Below are positions 52,439-60,523 of a stretch of 64,000 bases of DNA, in pieces. The number at the start of each line of letters is the position of its first letter. The first letter of the stretch is position 1. Location: the NCBI RefSeq assembly GCF_020042285.1, contig NZ_CP083388.1, forward strand, positions 3,436,001-3,500,000. Direction: 5' to 3'. Source of the stretch: Ferruginibacter albus. Its GTDB lineage: Bacteria; Bacteroidota; Bacteroidia; Chitinophagales; Chitinophagaceae. Under the pieces are notes generated by a model. It was not told where the DNA came from, made no database searches, and saw nothing but the letters and a program-made list of their open reading frames with translations. A program made the translations under genes and the position numbers.

Positions 52439-54106
52439 ATGCAACTCAACAATAAAACGCTTGTTTTAATAATAGCTGCTATAGCAGCGTTTCTTTTTAT
52501 TCCTTTTTTAGGTAAGGTCCATTTATTTGATTGGGATGAAATAAATTTTGCTGAGTGCGCCCGTGAAATGTTGAAAACACACGACTATACCCGTGTATAT
52601 GTAAACTTTAAACCATTCTGGGAAAAGCCTCCTATGTTTTTCTGGCTGCAATCTACTGCCATGAGATGGTTTGGAATTAATGAGTTTGCGGCACGTCTTC
52701 CGAATGCCCTTTGCGGAATAGCTACTTTAATAACATTATTCTTATGCGGACAAAAATTGTATGATAAAAAGTTCGGGATACTTTGGGCTTTGGCATATGG
52801 CGGCTCCTTGTTTCCCAACATGTATTTCAAATCCGGCATTATTGATCCATGGTTTAATTTGTTTACTTTTTTATCTCTGTACTTTTTTATTCTTTATCAT
52901 TGGCAGCGCAATGGCTTTGATAAAGTAGGTTTAAAAGGAAGGCCCATTCGAAATGTTATCTGGTCAGGAGTATTTATGGGATTGGCCATTCTTACCAAAG
53001 GGCAAGTAGCGTTGATGATGTTTCTATTATGCTTGGGTGTTTACTTTATTTACAATCGATTTAAGATATACTTTAACTGGGGATATGCAATACTGTTCCT
53101 GGTCGTTGCTTCATTGGTTACCTGCACCTGGTACGGTTACGAAACTTATAAGAACGGAACCTGGTTCATTACCGAATTCTTAAAATATCAATATCGGTTA
53201 TTCACTACGCATGATGCAGGACAGAAAGGCTTTTTCGGCTATCATTATATTGTAATATTGATCGGGTGTTTTCCTGCATCCTTGTTAGCTATCCCTGCAT
53301 TTTTTAAAACTCCTTATACAAAAAGATATGACAAGGACTTTAAAAAGTGGATGCTGATCTTATTTTGGGTAGTAACTATTTTATTTACAATTGTGCAATC
53401 CCGTATCATTCATTATTCCTCCTTAGCATGGTTTCCTGTAACATTTTTAGCTGCCTATACTGTTTACAAATGGCAATGGGGAAATTTGAAATATAAAAAG
53501 TATGTAGGTGTTTTGATCGCTGTATTAGGAAGCCTGGTTGCTTTATTAATATTATTGGTTGCTATAATTGGTTTGAATGTAAAAAAATTAGCGCCTTATG
53601 TGCATGATAAGTTTGCACAAGGCAATATGGAAGCAAACGTTAGCTGGAACGGCACAGAAGGTATTGTAGGCATTATATTGATCATTGCATTGATACTAGG
53701 AATACGCCTTTTAAATAGAGGCAATTATTACAAAGCGGCATGGACCTTTTTTGCAGGCACCGGCTTGGTGATCTTTTTAGCAGCTGCTATTATTGTTCCT
53801 AAAGTAGAACGCTATTCTCAAGGTGCTTCTGTTGATTTTTGTATTGAGCGGCAAGGCGAAGATTGTTATGTTGTTCCTTTAGGATATAAAAGCTATGTAC
53901 AGCTTTTTTATACACAAAAAGAAAAGCCAACCAATGACAGTTCTTACAGTGAGCAATGGTTATTGAAAGGCAATATTGATAAGCCTGTTTATTTTATTTC
54001 CAAGGTTGACAGAGTAGATGGCTATATAAAAGATAACCCACAATTAAAAGAATTGTATAGAAAGAATGGGTTTGTGTTTTTGAAGAGAGAAATTTCAGGC
54101 AACTAG
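52439..54106 (+). CDS. ArnT-like glycosyltransferase (GT39/GT83)
   Basis: Polytopic membrane protein with about twelve hydrophobic segments. The first periplasmic loop carries FDWDEINFAECAREM, the D-E motif of dolichyl/undecaprenyl-phosphate-sugar transferases, followed by KPPMFFWL. A C-terminal periplasmic domain ends in EISGN. It would transfer a sugar from undecaprenyl phosphate to an envelope acceptor such as lipid A; the sugar is unknown. 555 residues. Confidence 0.88.
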   Translation: MQLNNKTLVLIIAAIAAFLFIPFLGKVHLFDWDEINFAECAREMLKTHDYTRVYVNFKPFWEKPPMFFWLQSTAMRWFGINEFAARLPNALCGIATLITLFLCGQKLYDKKFGILWALAYGGSLFPNMYFKSGIIDPWFNLFTFLSLYFFILYHWQRNGFDKVGLKGRPIRNVIWSGVFMGLAILTKGQVALMMFLLCLGVYFIYNRFKIYFNWGYAILFLVVASLVTCTWYGYETYKNGTWFITEFLKYQYRLFTTHDAGQKGFFGYHYIVILIGCFPASLLAIPAFFKTPYTKRYDKDFKKWMLILFWVVTILFTIVQSRIIHYSSLAWFPVTFLAAYTVYKWQWGNLKYKKYVGVLIAVLGSLVALLILLVAIIGLNVKKLAPYVHDKFAQGNMEANVSWNGTEGIVGIILIIALILGIRLLNRGNYYKAAWTFFAGTGLVIFLAAAIIVPKVERYSQGASVDFCIERQGEDCYVVPLGYKSYVQLFYTQKEKPTNDSSYSEQWLLKGNIDKPVYFISKVDRVDGYIKDNPQLKELYRKNGFVFLKREISGN

Positions 54107-54107
54107 T

Positions 54108-54503
54108 TTATTTAATTAAAATCGTCAGAAAACTCCATGGCATCAACTCTCCTTTTTTGTTGTAAACGTACGCTTCTATAGTTACAAAATTGCCCGGCAT
54201 TATCCATTTAGCAATATTGTTTTTAGTTTGAGCATCAATAGTATTTCCTACAGGCGTACCTAGTGTAGTTATTTCACTTGTATAATTACCCATTCCTGTT
54301 GTTATGCTAAGCGATCTTATTGTTGCCCACGAAAAATTGGTAGTTACCTTTTCCACTTTTAGCAATTGTTCTTTAGAAAGACGTATTATACTATCTGAAC
54401 AATACGAATTATCTAAACAAAGTTTGAAATCTTTTGAAGTAAGTGTTTGTGAATAAGAACTTATAGTTGCTAAGAGAAACAGCACGAGCAGTATCTTTTT
54501 CAT
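54108..54503 (-). CDS. Small secreted protein of unknown function
   Basis: 131 residues with signal peptide ending SSYSQ. The mature part is beta-rich: FKLCLDNSYCSDSIIRLSKEQ and the end PGNFVTIEAYVYNKKGEL-PW-SFLTILIK. The end pattern (pGdfV.Ie.....G) recalls the C-terminal Ig-like domain of GldM, but this is a weak impression. It converges with the ArnT-like gene with one base between stops. Confidence 0.6.
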   Translation of the reverse strand: MKKILLVLFLLATISSYSQTLTSKDFKLCLDNSYCSDSIIRLSKEQLLKVEKVTTNFSWATIRSLSITTGMGNYTSEITTLGTPVGNTIDAQTKNNIAKWIMPGNFVTIEAYVYNKKGELMPWSFLTILIK

Positions 54504-54604
54504 ATATTTTAGTTAGTCCGAAGATAACTAACCGCTTTCGCTGTTACAAACAAGTGTTTATTGTTTTAACAGCAGTTTCTGAAAATAAAATGTTAGAAGA
54601 GATT

Positions 54605-55450
54605 TTATTTATTCTTCTTAGAAAACATTCGAAGTATCTTCCCCATGATCTTATCATTCGCTCCCAACTTGCCTTTGATCTCTGTATAAACAGCCACCAT
54701 AAAGTTGTCTAGCTTAACCATGAATTTTTTATTGCCTTCACCCGGGCGGGCTTTATAGTAGGTGGCACGACGAAACGGCTTATCTTCTATTGTATAATAA
54801 TATAAAGCGATAGAACGTCTGAATTTATCTTCAGGACAAGTCATCGGTTCAGGGTGACCATGATAAGAATCAGCATCTGTATTGAATATCACACAGCGAT
54901 TAAACACCGGCAATACTTTTTCTTCACAGGCTTTCATTTCTCTATCCCACAATTCCAGTTTGCCCCCCCATTCTTCCTGCCAGTCTTTATTCAAATACAC
55001 CAACACGTTTATTCTACGTTGCCAATTGCTATGACGAGGATGTACGGTAAAGTCTGCATGAATATTCAGGAAGCCACCTTTACCAGATTGATGAATGCCA
55101 CCACCTTCCAGCGAATCATCTTTTTGCAGGTTATTGATGCCCGTTAGTTTTGATAAAAAACTTAAGAACTCCGGTGAATTTAATTCACCAATAGTTGATT
55201 GTATAGTTGGAGGTAACAGGTCGAATTTATTAAGTCCTTTCTTTTTCTCGTTGTAATGCGTATAGTTTATCCAGCCATCCGACTTTGTCAATTGATTGAA
55301 CTCTTCCGAACATTCTTCTACTACAGCAGGATCTAAAAAGTTTTCGAGAACAATATGCGGATATGGATCAGCAGATTGATACCGCTTGCTTAATTCACCA
55401 AGCTGTGCAGTCCATTTATTATAATCGAATATTTGCGTAGTAGTCGGCAT
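54605..55450 (-). CDS. 2-oxoglutarate/Fe(II)-dependent oxygenase (prolyl-hydroxylase-like)
   Basis: 281 residues. The iron triad is HAD (His131, Asp133) and His197 in YHGHPEP, with Arg211/212 to hold 2-oxoglutarate in KFRRSIALYYY. The GGKLELWD segment is typical of the P4Hc fold. No signal peptide. The substrate is unknown. A -7 element lies 16 bp upstream. Confidence 0.85.
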   Translation of the reverse strand: MPTTTQIFDYNKWTAQLGELSKRYQSADPYPHIVLENFLDPAVVEECSEEFNQLTKSDGWINYTHYNEKKKGLNKFDLLPPTIQSTIGELNSPEFLSFLSKLTGINNLQKDDSLEGGGIHQSGKGGFLNIHADFTVHPRHSNWQRRINVLVYLNKDWQEEWGGKLELWDREMKACEEKVLPVFNRCVIFNTDADSYHGHPEPMTCPEDKFRRSIALYYYTIEDKPFRRATYYKARPGEGNKKFMVKLDNFMVAVYTEIKGKLGANDKIMGKILRMFSKKNK

Positions 55451-55466
55451 AATCTTAAATGTGCGT

Positions 55467-55474
55467 CAAAATTA
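55467..55474 (-). promoter_or_regulatory. -7 promoter element of the 2OG oxygenase gene
   Basis: Reads TAATTTTG on the minus strand, 16 bp before the ATG at 55450. Confidence 0.45.
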
Positions 55475-55486
55475 ATTGAAAACTAA

Positions 55487-56998
55487 TTAATGTTTAAAAT
55501 GACGCAATCCTGTAATAACCATTGCCAGGTTATTTTGTTTGCAGTATTCAATAGAATCGTTATCACGAATAGAGCCGCCGGGTTGAATAAATGCTGCAAT
55601 ACCCGCTGCATGTGCCATTTTCACGCAATCATCAAAAGGGAAAAAAGCATCGCTTGTCAATACCGCCCCATTCAGATCAAAGCTGAATTGTTTTGCTTTT
55701 TCAATTGATTGACGTAAAGAATCAACACGGGAAGTTTGCCCGCAACCTTTACCTACCAGTTGTTTATTCTTTACCAAAGCAATGGAGTTACTCTTTAAAT
55801 GTTTGGCAACTATATTCGCAAAGCTCAGGTCTTCTTTTTCTGCAGCAGTAGTTTCCCTGCCGCCCGTTTCTTTCCATTCGGTGTAATTACCGATATCATT
55901 CTGTTGTACCAATACACCGTTCAATAAAGACTTGTATTGTGTAGTGCTTTCAGGTTGTTTTAATAACTGTAATAATATGCGATTCTTTTTCGACTTTAAT
56001 ATTTGTAACGCATCTTCATTAAAAGAAGGAGCGATCAATACTTCAAAAAATATTTCGCTGATGGCTTCTGCAGTTGCCTTATCAACAGCAGCATTGGTAA
56101 TTAAGATGCCGCCAAAAGCGCTTTCAGGATCGCCCGCCAATGCAGCATCCCATGCTTCTTTAACAGTAGCTCTTGCTGCAACACCACACACATTCGTGTG
56201 CTTAATAATTGCGAACGTAACATCCTTTTGAGGCACATCTGCGATCAATTGCACTGCTGCATCCACATCCACCAAATTATTATACGATAATTCCTTTCCG
56301 TTCAATTGAGCAAACAGCTCATTCAGATCGCCATAGAAAGCAGCTGATTGATGCGGATTTTCACCGTAGCGCAATACTTTCTTTTCTTTATTGAAAGGTG
56401 TTTCAACAAGGGTTTGATTAAAGTAATTAGAGATAGCCGTATCGTAAGCCGTGCAAACATCAAATGCTTTTATAGCAAAGCTGCGACGTTGTTCTAAGCT
56501 GGTCTCGCCTTTTTGTTCTTTTAATAATTGCTCCAATAAAGCATATTCTTTTTTTGCAGCAACCACCACTACATCTGCATGATTTTTAGCAGCGCCACGG
56601 ATCATAGATGGACCGCCGATATCTATTTTCTCAATGATCAATTTTTCATCAGTAGTCGATTTAACTGTTTCTTCAAACGGGTATAGATCAACAATAACCA
56701 GGTCAATTTCAGGAATGTTGTATTGCTTCATTTCCTGCACATGCGTTTCATCGTTCCTTTTTCCCAAAATACCACCAAACACAGCAGGGTGTAGCGTTTT
56801 CACTCTTCCACCTAAAATAGATGGATAAGTAGTTAACGACTCCACAGGAACACAAGGCACTTTCAGATCTTCTATGAATTTTTGCGTACCGCCGGTAGAG
56901 TAAATGGTTACTCCCAGGTTGTTCAGTTCTTTTACAATGTTCTCTAACCCGTCTTTATAAAAAACAGAAATTAATGCAGCTTGAATTTTTTTGTTCAT
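55487..56998 (-). CDS. purH: Bifunctional AICAR transformylase / IMP cyclohydrolase
   Basis: Last two steps of purine synthesis. The N-terminal MGS-like cyclohydrolase domain has ALISVFYKDGL, STGGTQKFI and SILGGRVKTLHP. The C-terminal transformylase domain has LRYGENPHQSAAFYG, IKHTNVCGVA and the late SDAFFPFDD and QPGGSIRDNDSI blocks. 503 residues, full length. Transcribed toward the 2OG oxygenase gene. Confidence 0.96.
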   Translation of the reverse strand: MNKKIQAALISVFYKDGLENIVKELNNLGVTIYSTGGTQKFIEDLKVPCVPVESLTTYPSILGGRVKTLHPAVFGGILGKRNDETHVQEMKQYNIPEIDLVIVDLYPFEETVKSTTDEKLIIEKIDIGGPSMIRGAAKNHADVVVVAAKKEYALLEQLLKEQKGETSLEQRRSFAIKAFDVCTAYDTAISNYFNQTLVETPFNKEKKVLRYGENPHQSAAFYGDLNELFAQLNGKELSYNNLVDVDAAVQLIADVPQKDVTFAIIKHTNVCGVAARATVKEAWDAALAGDPESAFGGILITNAAVDKATAEAISEIFFEVLIAPSFNEDALQILKSKKNRILLQLLKQPESTTQYKSLLNGVLVQQNDIGNYTEWKETGGRETTAAEKEDLSFANIVAKHLKSNSIALVKNKQLVGKGCGQTSRVDSLRQSIEKAKQFSFDLNGAVLTSDAFFPFDDCVKMAHAAGIAAFIQPGGSIRDNDSIEYCKQNNLAMVITGLRHFKH

Positions 56999-56999
56999 A

Positions 57000-57025
57000 C
57001 CCCAAACCCCTAAAGGGGCTTTTAA
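57000..57025. repeat. CCCCTAAAGGGG-type intergenic repeat
   Basis: Second copy of the short element seen at 12838-12866: CCCC-A-A-CCCCTAAAGGGG-CTTTTAAAG. It lies between the starts/ends of purH and comEC. Confidence 0.5.
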
Positions 57026-57048
57026 AGTTTATAATTATTAAAGAGTTT

Positions 57049-59133
57049 TTATTGTGTATCTAACACAAATGCCCCCTGTTGGGGAACCGAAAAGAAGCGC
57101 AAATGTAAATCTTCGCACTCTTTTTTCCATTTTTCAATTTTCCACAAACTATTAGAAGCATCGGCAACATATTGATCACAGCTGAAAACGCTTGCCAGTT
57201 GCGGGATTTGGATCTTTGGGTTTTTTGAAATTACTATTACATCTAATTTGATCTTCTGCAGTGGTGGTATAAATGAAAGTGTAGTATCTATTAATAAGAT
57301 GCGCTTATCCTTGATCTGATAAAATCCATTTTGGGCAAACCCATCCGAAGCAGCATCTATCCTTTTATTCAACCGCATATAAATGCGGGAAGGCTTTAAA
57401 TGAAAATTCTGCAGCAGTGCATTGGCAAGCAAGATAGCATCTCCTTTAAACCAATACCTGTTGCCGCTAATAAAATCTATTGCCCGGTATTTAGGAACAT
57501 TATAAACGATCATCTTATCCTGTTGCATTGTTTTGTATTGGTTGTATGCCGATACCATAACAAAAAACAAAGTGCATACCAATGCCTTCAACAAAAATTT
57601 TGCATTCCTGCCCATTAGCCATGCACAAACAAAAATGATGATACCATACAATAACCAGGTAGATAGTACCGATGCGGATAAGTTATCGATCACCGAAAAG
57701 GAGAAGTGATTTATCCATATAATAAAATTATTCATCAGTGCCGTTAACCACCACACTGCTTTACCCAGGTAAGCACCTATCAATGTCACCTTATTAAATA
57801 GCACTAAAAATATTTCTGCAAATAAAATAATGGTTGAAAGTGGTATGGCAACAATATTCGCCAACAAGAACAGCACCGGAAACTGGTGGAAATAATAAAT
57901 GCAAACAGGAAAAGTTAATAGCTGTGCCGATAAGGTAATGGCGATCATTTCCCATAATTTATCCAGCCATTTATTTTTTACATAGAACCAATTATAAATG
58001 GGCTTTTGAAAAAGTATAATGCTCAGCACAGCGCAATACGACAATTGAAAACCTACATCCCACAAAAAATACGGGTTATAACACAGCAATAAAAACGCGG
58101 ATGCCGCTAACGAATTATAGACAGAAGCTTTTTTATTAATGCCGATACCAATGGTAATGCAGGTGAATACTACGGCGGAACGCAATACCGATGCAGAGGC
58201 ACCGGTAAGCAATGAAAATATCCATAAGCAAATAAGGATGGCTATTACTTTAATAAATACCGAGCGCTTTATCAACGGCAAGCGACTGAACAACCAAAAC
58301 AATACCACATAGATCAATCCTAAATGCATACCGGATATGGCAATGATATGCACTACGCCGGTATTGCTGTATGCCTGCACAATGTCTTTGTCCAGGTCGT
58401 TGGTATACCCGATCAACAGCGCTTCTGCAATACCTAGTTCATTTTTATTGTTGCCGATATTTTTTTGTAAGGCTGATAAAATGGTTGCTCTTGCTGAAAA
58501 GATAAATTGATCAAAGCGGTTAACGTCTTTATCTTTTACCAAAATCCAATCTTTGTTTTTAAGAAAGAGGGTATGGAATGTTTGCTGAAAAGCTGCATAC
58601 CGTTGATAGTTGAACGCACCCGGGTTGCCGGAGTTTTTTATGGGTTGTAAATTTCCTTGTATCAATACCACATCACCATAATGCAAGGACAATGAATCGG
58701 CATCTTTTGAAAAATAAAGCAGGATCTTTCCTTTGGCGGCAATCGTTGTATCATTCCTGATCACGGACAATACATAGCCATCTGCTTTATAGGAGTTTGC
58801 CTTTTCAACCGGCGGCTCATTGATGCGTACCAGCAGGTGATCGTTGCTGTTATAATAATTGCCATACCAGCTTTCATGATGCCGTATATCTTTTACCCAT
58901 GTAAGCAACAAGCCAAAGCCAATAAGCAATAGCTGAATAGCGATGCCCTGCAATAGCTGCAGCTTAAAACGTGTGCCAAGCGGCAACAGCCCGAAGGTGA
59001 TATAATTAACCGCTGTACAACCAATGAAAACAAAGATTACCGGTAATGGAAACTGTATATACCATTGTACTATTATGCCTGCTGTTAAAGGAAGCAGTAA
59101 GCGAAGGAACGGAGCTGTTTTCCAGATGGGCAT
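57049..59133 (-). CDS. comEC: ComEC/Rec2-family DNA-uptake protein
   Basis: Polytopic protein with an N-terminal soluble/OB-like part, a central competence domain with about ten helices (VHIIAISGMHLGLIYVVLF, LTGASASVLRSAVVF) and a C-terminal region that lacks a recognisable metallo-beta-lactamase motif. It would form the inner-membrane channel for transforming DNA. 694 residues, shorter than many ComEC proteins because the C-terminal domain is reduced. No other competence gene is in the window. Confidence 0.85.
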   Translation of the reverse strand: MPIWKTAPFLRLLLPLTAGIIVQWYIQFPLPVIFVFIGCTAVNYITFGLLPLGTRFKLQLLQGIAIQLLLIGFGLLLTWVKDIRHHESWYGNYYNSNDHLLVRINEPPVEKANSYKADGYVLSVIRNDTTIAAKGKILLYFSKDADSLSLHYGDVVLIQGNLQPIKNSGNPGAFNYQRYAAFQQTFHTLFLKNKDWILVKDKDVNRFDQFIFSARATILSALQKNIGNNKNELGIAEALLIGYTNDLDKDIVQAYSNTGVVHIIAISGMHLGLIYVVLFWLFSRLPLIKRSVFIKVIAILICLWIFSLLTGASASVLRSAVVFTCITIGIGINKKASVYNSLAASAFLLLCYNPYFLWDVGFQLSYCAVLSIILFQKPIYNWFYVKNKWLDKLWEMIAITLSAQLLTFPVCIYYFHQFPVLFLLANIVAIPLSTIILFAEIFLVLFNKVTLIGAYLGKAVWWLTALMNNFIIWINHFSFSVIDNLSASVLSTWLLYGIIIFVCAWLMGRNAKFLLKALVCTLFFVMVSAYNQYKTMQQDKMIVYNVPKYRAIDFISGNRYWFKGDAILLANALLQNFHLKPSRIYMRLNKRIDAASDGFAQNGFYQIKDKRILLIDTTLSFIPPLQKIKLDVIVISKNPKIQIPQLASVFSCDQYVADASNSLWKIEKWKKECEDLHLRFFSVPQQGAFVLDTQ

Positions 59134-59493
59134 GGCTACAGGTTTGTATGCTAAAACTAACTACTGCCACTAAAAGAAAAAAGTAGATATAAATCAAGAA
59201 TTAAGCGGGTGCTATTTTTTATTAACAAAGAAAAATGTAGATAGCTGTCTTAAATAACAAACTTACTCTGACATTCAACACAGCAACATATCTAAAAGCT
59301 GTCAGTCTGCTTGGCGAAGACGGTCCTATAAAAAACCCTACCAACTTTTCTATATCCGGAGCATCAGATAGTAAAAAGATATCTTATTTTTTATTCTAAA
59401 AATTAAGCTAGACATATATCAATATTTCAAAGTGATTGACTCTTTATTAAGAAAGAAAAATGTAGAATAGCAGCTTAAATAAATTCTACTGAT
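59134..59493. other. Non-coding region with a duplicated 39-bp leader and possible gene remnant
   Basis: A 39-bp unit (59219-59257) recurs at 59444-59482, the second copy ending 11 bp before the ATG of the next gene. The first copy is followed by an open but ATG-less frame to 59399 (52 codons after a TAG), which may be a decayed relative. No promoter element of the TAnnTTTG type is evident. Confidence 0.6.
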
Positions 59494-59976
59494 ATGAAGA
59501 AGTTAATCTCAAACCCACTTACAACAGAAGTGGCTGCCGACATTAGAACGGCTACTAATGATTCTATTGAAAAACTTAAACCCTTTCATGTGTCTCTTAC
59601 CGACAAAGAAAAGATAGGAGTGCGTACGATGGCAGAAGGCAGGGAAGGTGTAGTGCGACTGCTATGCAAAATTGCATTACAACACACTGATAGCTTACCT
59701 CGAAACGAAGATCCTCAAGAAATGGTAACGTTATTAAAGTCTTATGAAGATGGAGGACAATCATTGCAGGCGGAAAAACAGTTGACAGAAATGTTAGAAG
59801 ACACACAAACGGCTACAGGCATAGATTTAATGGCATTGTACGACCGTTATAACAAACATTTGCAGGCGGCCCGTACCGGCAATACTGCCCTGGATGCTGC
59901 TATGCGTGAAATGGATGAATATAATAGCCGTTTTGGAGGCAGCGGCGGTAATGAAGATACTCCGCCAACTAGCTAG
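59494..59976 (+). CDS. Hypothetical helical protein, 160 aa
   Basis: No family is recognised. Residues 1-145 are predicted mainly helical with many charged and Gln/Leu residues; the C-terminus is Gly/Ser/Thr/Pro-rich (SRFGGSGGNEDTPPTS). No signal peptide or membrane segment. It is preceded by the duplicated 39-bp unit and followed by a strong terminator and palindrome array, so it is a monocistronic gene. Confidence that it is real rests on an ATG, full coding frame and terminator. Confidence 0.6.
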   Translation: MKKLISNPLTTEVAADIRTATNDSIEKLKPFHVSLTDKEKIGVRTMAEGREGVVRLLCKIALQHTDSLPRNEDPQEMVTLLKSYEDGGQSLQAEKQLTEMLEDTQTATGIDLMALYDRYNKHLQAARTGNTALDAAMREMDEYNSRFGGSGGNEDTPPTS

Positions 59977-60000
59977 AATAATGTGTTAAGCTATAACAAA

Positions 60001-60028
60001 GGATAGGTTTTTAACGCTATCCTTTTTT
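60001..60028 (+). terminator. Terminator of the hypothetical gene
   Basis: GGATAG pairs with CTATCC around a 10-nt loop, followed by TTTTTT. Confidence 0.82.
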
Positions 60029-60523
60029 TATGCCTATTTCTGTAATAGCTACCACCTAATTGTTTATTAGGTACTACCTATTAAAAAGATAGGTATCACC
60101 TATTAATTTGATACCCTCTACCTATTTATTAATTAGGTAGCACTTGTTAAAAAGACAAGTACCACCTATTAAAATAATAGGTATCACCTTTCAATTTAAT
60201 ACCCTGCACCTATTTGTTAATTAGGTAATACCTATTAAAAAGATAGGTATAGCCTGGTAAAATATTAGGTGGTACCTGTTTAAATGAGAGCAAGAAGCTA
60301 ATAAATTAAAAGGTGGAAGGATAAAATTTATAGAGTGCATGCCTTATTGAATGATATAAACAAATGGCGTTGCTATAACAGCAATAAAATATATATAGTA
60401 GTAAGGATGGAATATTAAAAGGCTATATTTTTTAGGAAATACCATATAATAACATAAATTTATGTGTTGTCAATAACCCTATTGATATCTCAATTATTCA
60501 TAGACAATTAGATATATTATAAA
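60029..60523. repeat. Array of short hairpins (TACCTAT-TAAAAAG-ATAGGTA type), about 60053-60270
   Basis: At least six stem-loops in a row: 60053-60071, 60074-60094, 60118-60138, 60141-60159, 60163-60181 and 60228-60248. The loop TAAAAAG is identical in three of them while the stem of the 60141 copy differs by compensatory changes (ACTTGT/ACAAGT versus ACCTAT/ATAGGT). Alternative pairings also exist, such as GGTATCA with TGATACC (60091-60114). The part from about 60290 to 60523 is plain AT-rich DNA with no gene or clear promoter. Confidence 0.85.

Noticed and set aside
55932..56231. Plus-strand ORF inside purH
   Set aside because: Antisense to a well supported conserved gene, with no domain evidence.
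57049..59133. Complete competence operon
   Set aside because: Only comEC is present and its C-terminal nuclease-like domain is not recognisable; no other competence gene is seen.
59241..59399. Functional small gene after the first 39-bp repeat
   Set aside because: The frame has no start codon and directly follows a TAG; at most a remnant.
60053..60270. CRISPR array
   Set aside because: The repeats are palindromes of varying length with irregular spacing and no unique spacers of constant size.
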